This document shows positions 6,389-8,304 of a stretch of DNA of 8,304 bases, piece by piece. The stretch lies in contig JAGQHR010000107.1 in NCBI GenBank assembly GCA_020431745.1, positions 1 to 8,304 on the forward strand, read 5' to 3'. The DNA comes from Candidatus Eiseniibacteriota bacterium. GTDB lineage: Bacteria > Eisenbacteria > RBG-16-71-46 > CAIMUX01. Each line of letters opens with the position of its first letter. Within the stretch, counting starts at the first letter, position 1. A program made the translations under genes and the position numbers. Under the pieces are notes generated by a model that ran no database searches, was not told the DNA's origin, and saw only the letters and a list, made by a program, of their open reading frames with translations.

Positions 6389-8032
6389 GCCTCCCAGCGC
6401 CGGGGCGCGGGGCGGTCCGTCTCCGGGCTGTCCGCCTCCGAACCGTCCGCAGCCACCGTGGATCGCCGCCGCCGTCGACTGCTGCTCGAGCGTCGCAGTG
6501 GGATCCTGCTCCATCCCACCAGCCTCCCGGGAGGTTCATGGATGGGGGACCTCGGCAGCTCCGCGCATCGCTTCGTCGACTTCCTGGCGCGCGCCGGTCA
6601 ACAGATCTGGCAGATGCTGCCGGTGAGCCCGCCTGGCCGCGGTCACTCGCCGTACGACACGATCTCGACGTTCGCGGGCAGCCCTGGACTGATCGGGCTC
6701 GATTCTCTGGTGCGGGACGGACTGCTTCGAACACGAGAGCTTCCGCCCAACGACGACGGCCGCACTGGGAGGTCCCCTGCGTCCGAGCTTCGGGCTGACT
6801 TCGTGCGCGCGATTCCGCTCAAACGGGAAGCGTTGCGGCTGGCGTTCGACCGCGTGCGGGCAGGGTCGAACGCGCTTCGCGATTCGTGGGAAGAGTATCG
6901 GGAGCGCGAGCGGGGCTGGCTGGACGACTTCGCACTCTTCGTGGCGTTGTCGAAGAACCAACCCGGACGCTCCTGGACCCGATGGGACTCGGATCTACGC
7001 CGGCGTCGGCCGGACGCCGTGGAATCCGCGCGCCACGCCCTGACCGACGAGATTGCCTTCCAGCAGTTCCTGCAGTTCCTCTTCGATCGGCAGTTCGGCG
7101 AGCTGCGTCGCTTCGCCCGGGAGCGCGGGGTCTATCTGGTCGGAGACGTGCCGATCTATCCGGCGCTCGAGAGCGCCGATGTCTGGGCCAACGCGCATCT
7201 GTTCGATCTTACGTCGCGTGGCCGGCCCCGCACGCTCTCGGGCGTGCCGCCGGATCTGTTCAGCCGGATCGGGCAGCTCTGGGGTAATCCGACCTACCTT
7301 TGGAAGCGCATGGAGGAGGACGGTTACCGCTGGTGGGTGGAGCGACTCCGCGCCTCTCTGCGCCGCTTCGACTCCGTACGACTCGACCATCTGATCGGGT
7401 TCCATCACTCCTGGTGCGTCCCCGCGAGCGCACGCACCGCACGACGTGGCCGTTGGCGGCCCGGTCCCGGGTTGGCGATCTTCCAAGCGATCGAGCACGC
7501 ATTGGGACCGGTCCCGTTGATCCTGGAAGACCTGGGACTCGTGACCCCGGAGGTCGAGGCGTTGCGCGACGCGAGCGGTCACCCCGGGATGCGCGTTCTG
7601 CAGTTCGCGTGGGATGGCTCGCTCGACAACCCCCATCTCCCCCACAACTATCCGGCCGCCTGCGTGGCCTACACCGGAACGCACGACAACACGACCCTCC
7701 AGGGATGGTACCGTCCGACCCGATCCCGTCGCGAACGAGGCACCGCACGGCAGATCCGGACCGAGCGGGAGCGCGCGCTCCGCTACGCGCGCAGCGACGG
7801 ACGGGAGTTCCACTGGGACATGATCCGTCTGGTCTTCGCCTCCCGGGCCAACACCGTGATCGTCCCGATGCAGGATCTGCTGGGACTGGGAGAATCCGCG
7901 CGAATGAACGTTCCGGGTACTCCGCGGGGGAATTGGACGTGGCGGATGCGCCCCACCGCGTTGGCGCCCGATCTCGCGAGCCGCCTGCACGAGATGACCC
8001 GCACGTACGGGCGAATAGTCGCCCGGTCGTAG
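6380..8032 (+). CDS. malQ: 4-alpha-glucanotransferase (amylomaltase, GH77)
   Basis: Cytoplasmic disproportionating enzyme that moves alpha-1,4-glucan segments between maltooligosaccharides in maltose or glycogen metabolism. From the GTG at 6380 it has 550 residues. GH77 landmarks run in order: 'GILLHPTSLPGG' at the N-terminus, 'GHSPYDTISTFAGSPGLI', 'VGDVPIY', 'GVPPDLFSRIGQLWGNPTY', nucleophile Asp336 in 'VRLDH', acid/base Glu383 in 'LEDLG', Asp436 in 'YTGTHDN', and 'RMNVPGTPRGNWTWR' near the end. Spacing of the three carboxylates (47 and 53) is close to that of characterised amylomaltases. The start is uncertain: no Shine-Dalgarno site precedes any candidate. GTG 6380 is chosen because GC-rich third positions begin there. 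GTG 6458, just before the conserved region, and TTG 6296 are alternatives. The Arg/Ser-rich N-terminal extension is not part of the family fold. The loop after the nucleophile reads 'GFHHSWCVP', where I recall 'GFxxYWxIP' as typical. Confidence 0.93.
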   Translation: MRDASQRRGAGRSVSGLSASEPSAATVDRRRRRLLLERRSGILLHPTSLPGGSWMGDLGSSAHRFVDFLARAGQQIWQMLPVSPPGRGHSPYDTISTFAGSPGLIGLDSLVRDGLLRTRELPPNDDGRTGRSPASELRADFVRAIPLKREALRLAFDRVRAGSNALRDSWEEYRERERGWLDDFALFVALSKNQPGRSWTRWDSDLRRRRPDAVESARHALTDEIAFQQFLQFLFDRQFGELRRFARERGVYLVGDVPIYPALESADVWANAHLFDLTSRGRPRTLSGVPPDLFSRIGQLWGNPTYLWKRMEEDGYRWWVERLRASLRRFDSVRLDHLIGFHHSWCVPASARTARRGRWRPGPGLAIFQAIEHALGPVPLILEDLGLVTPEVEALRDASGHPGMRVLQFAWDGSLDNPHLPHNYPAACVAYTGTHDNTTLQGWYRPTRSRRERGTARQIRTERERALRYARSDGREFHWDMIRLVFASRANTVIVPMQDLLGLGESARMNVPGTPRGNWTWRMRPTALAPDLASRLHEMTRTYGRIVARS

Positions 8033-8211
8033 TCGGGACGAGAGATCCGGACGTCGTCCGCCAAAGATCGTCACATCTCGGCGCCCGCTGCCGTACGCTG
8101 ATTGGACGTCGAAACGATCCGGACGATGATCCTAGGGCTCGCGCTACCTCGGTTCGCGGTACCTCGGACACGGACCGGCCGAGCTCAACAGGAAGCGAAG
8201 GACCCGACTCG
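8033..8211. other. Spacer after malQ
   Basis: No clear intrinsic terminator follows malQ. The only local hairpin (CGGAC 8048-8052 with GTCCG 8056-8060) is short and has no T-run. A weak promoter-like pair, TTGGAC (8102-8107) and GATGAT (8125-8130) at 17 bp, is followed by a direct repeat at 8141-8167. Confidence 0.4.
8141..8167 (+). repeat. Short direct repeat, 15-bp period
   Basis: GCGCTACCTCGG (8141-8152) and GCGGTACCTCGG (8156-8167) match at 11 of 12 positions, 15 bp apart. They lie just downstream of a weak promoter-like pair and 45 bp before the next start codon. They may be a pair of regulator half-sites or chance. Confidence 0.4.
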
Positions 8212-8304
8212 ATGACGGACGCTCGCACTACCCCCGCCAGATCGCAGGCCGGCCCGGAGCTCGGCGGGAAACCGCACGACGGAACGCCTGACGTGGGATC
8301 CGTC
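8212..8304 (+). CDS. Start of an unidentified gene, cut by the window end
   Basis: An ATG at 8212 opens a frame that stays open for 31 codons to the window end (MTDARTTPARSQAG...). AAGGA lies 9 nt upstream, and most third positions are G or C, as in the confirmed genes. The visible residues are hydrophilic and Pro/Gly/Ala-rich with no signal peptide, so this looks like a disordered N-terminus of a cytoplasmic protein. It has the same strand as malQ, so glycogen or maltose metabolism is possible, but nothing visible supports a function. Confidence 0.5.
   Translation, partial: MTDARTTPARSQAGPELGGKPHDGTPDVGSV

Noticed and set aside
8048..8060. Terminator after malQ
   Set aside because: Only a 5-bp stem with a 3-nt loop and no T-run; too weak to call.
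6995..8074. Long minus-strand frames opposite malQ
   Set aside because: Arg/Pro/Gly-rich translations without motifs, opposite a GH77 gene with every landmark conserved.

Overview
This high-GC window holds three complete protein-coding genes, the first codons of a fourth, and several non-coding structures. Two minus-strand genes in tandem encode large secreted proteins: a multidomain subtilisin-family (S8) protease (6056 down to 2487) and a protein with the fold of the large subunit of N,N-dimethylformamidase (2299 down to 116). Divergent from them on the plus strand is malQ (4-alpha-glucanotransferase, about 6380 to 8032), followed by the start of an unidentified gene (8212 to the window end).

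Both secreted proteins begin with a signal peptide and end with a FlgD-Ig-like / type IX-sorting-like domain. It has an 'SPNP' or 'APNP' entry, a 'GRRV' strand and a terminal 'GxxFVR' or 'GVYFVR' hairpin. High GC, Shine-Dalgarno starts, and secreted proteases with PPC and FlgD-like tails suggest an uncultured bacterium of the FCB / Eisenbacteria / Gemmatimonadota kind. This is inference from domain style; no rRNA or marker gene here fixes the taxon.

Layout: 1-115, end region with a strong GC hairpin just after the dimethylformamidase-like gene. 116-2299, secreted dimethylformamidase-like protein. 2300-2486, spacer with a 15-bp stem-loop. 2487-6056, S8 protease built as propeptide, catalytic domain, jelly-roll-like repeat A, Kre9/KNH-like domain, repeat B, PPC domain and FlgD-like tail. 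6057-6379, divergent intergenic region with an AT-rich core and a leader on the protease side with mutually exclusive pairings. 6380-8032, MalQ. 8033-8211, spacer with a 15-bp-period direct repeat. 8212-8304, start of a further gene.

The two secreted proteins plausibly share an export and surface-anchoring route. MalQ is cytoplasmic alpha-glucan metabolism and has no evident functional link to them. No defence system, mobile element, CRISPR array, tRNA or rRNA was seen. The least explained parts are the structured protease leader and the role of a dimethylformamidase-like fold in an exported, tail-bearing protein. Neither is proof of a new system.
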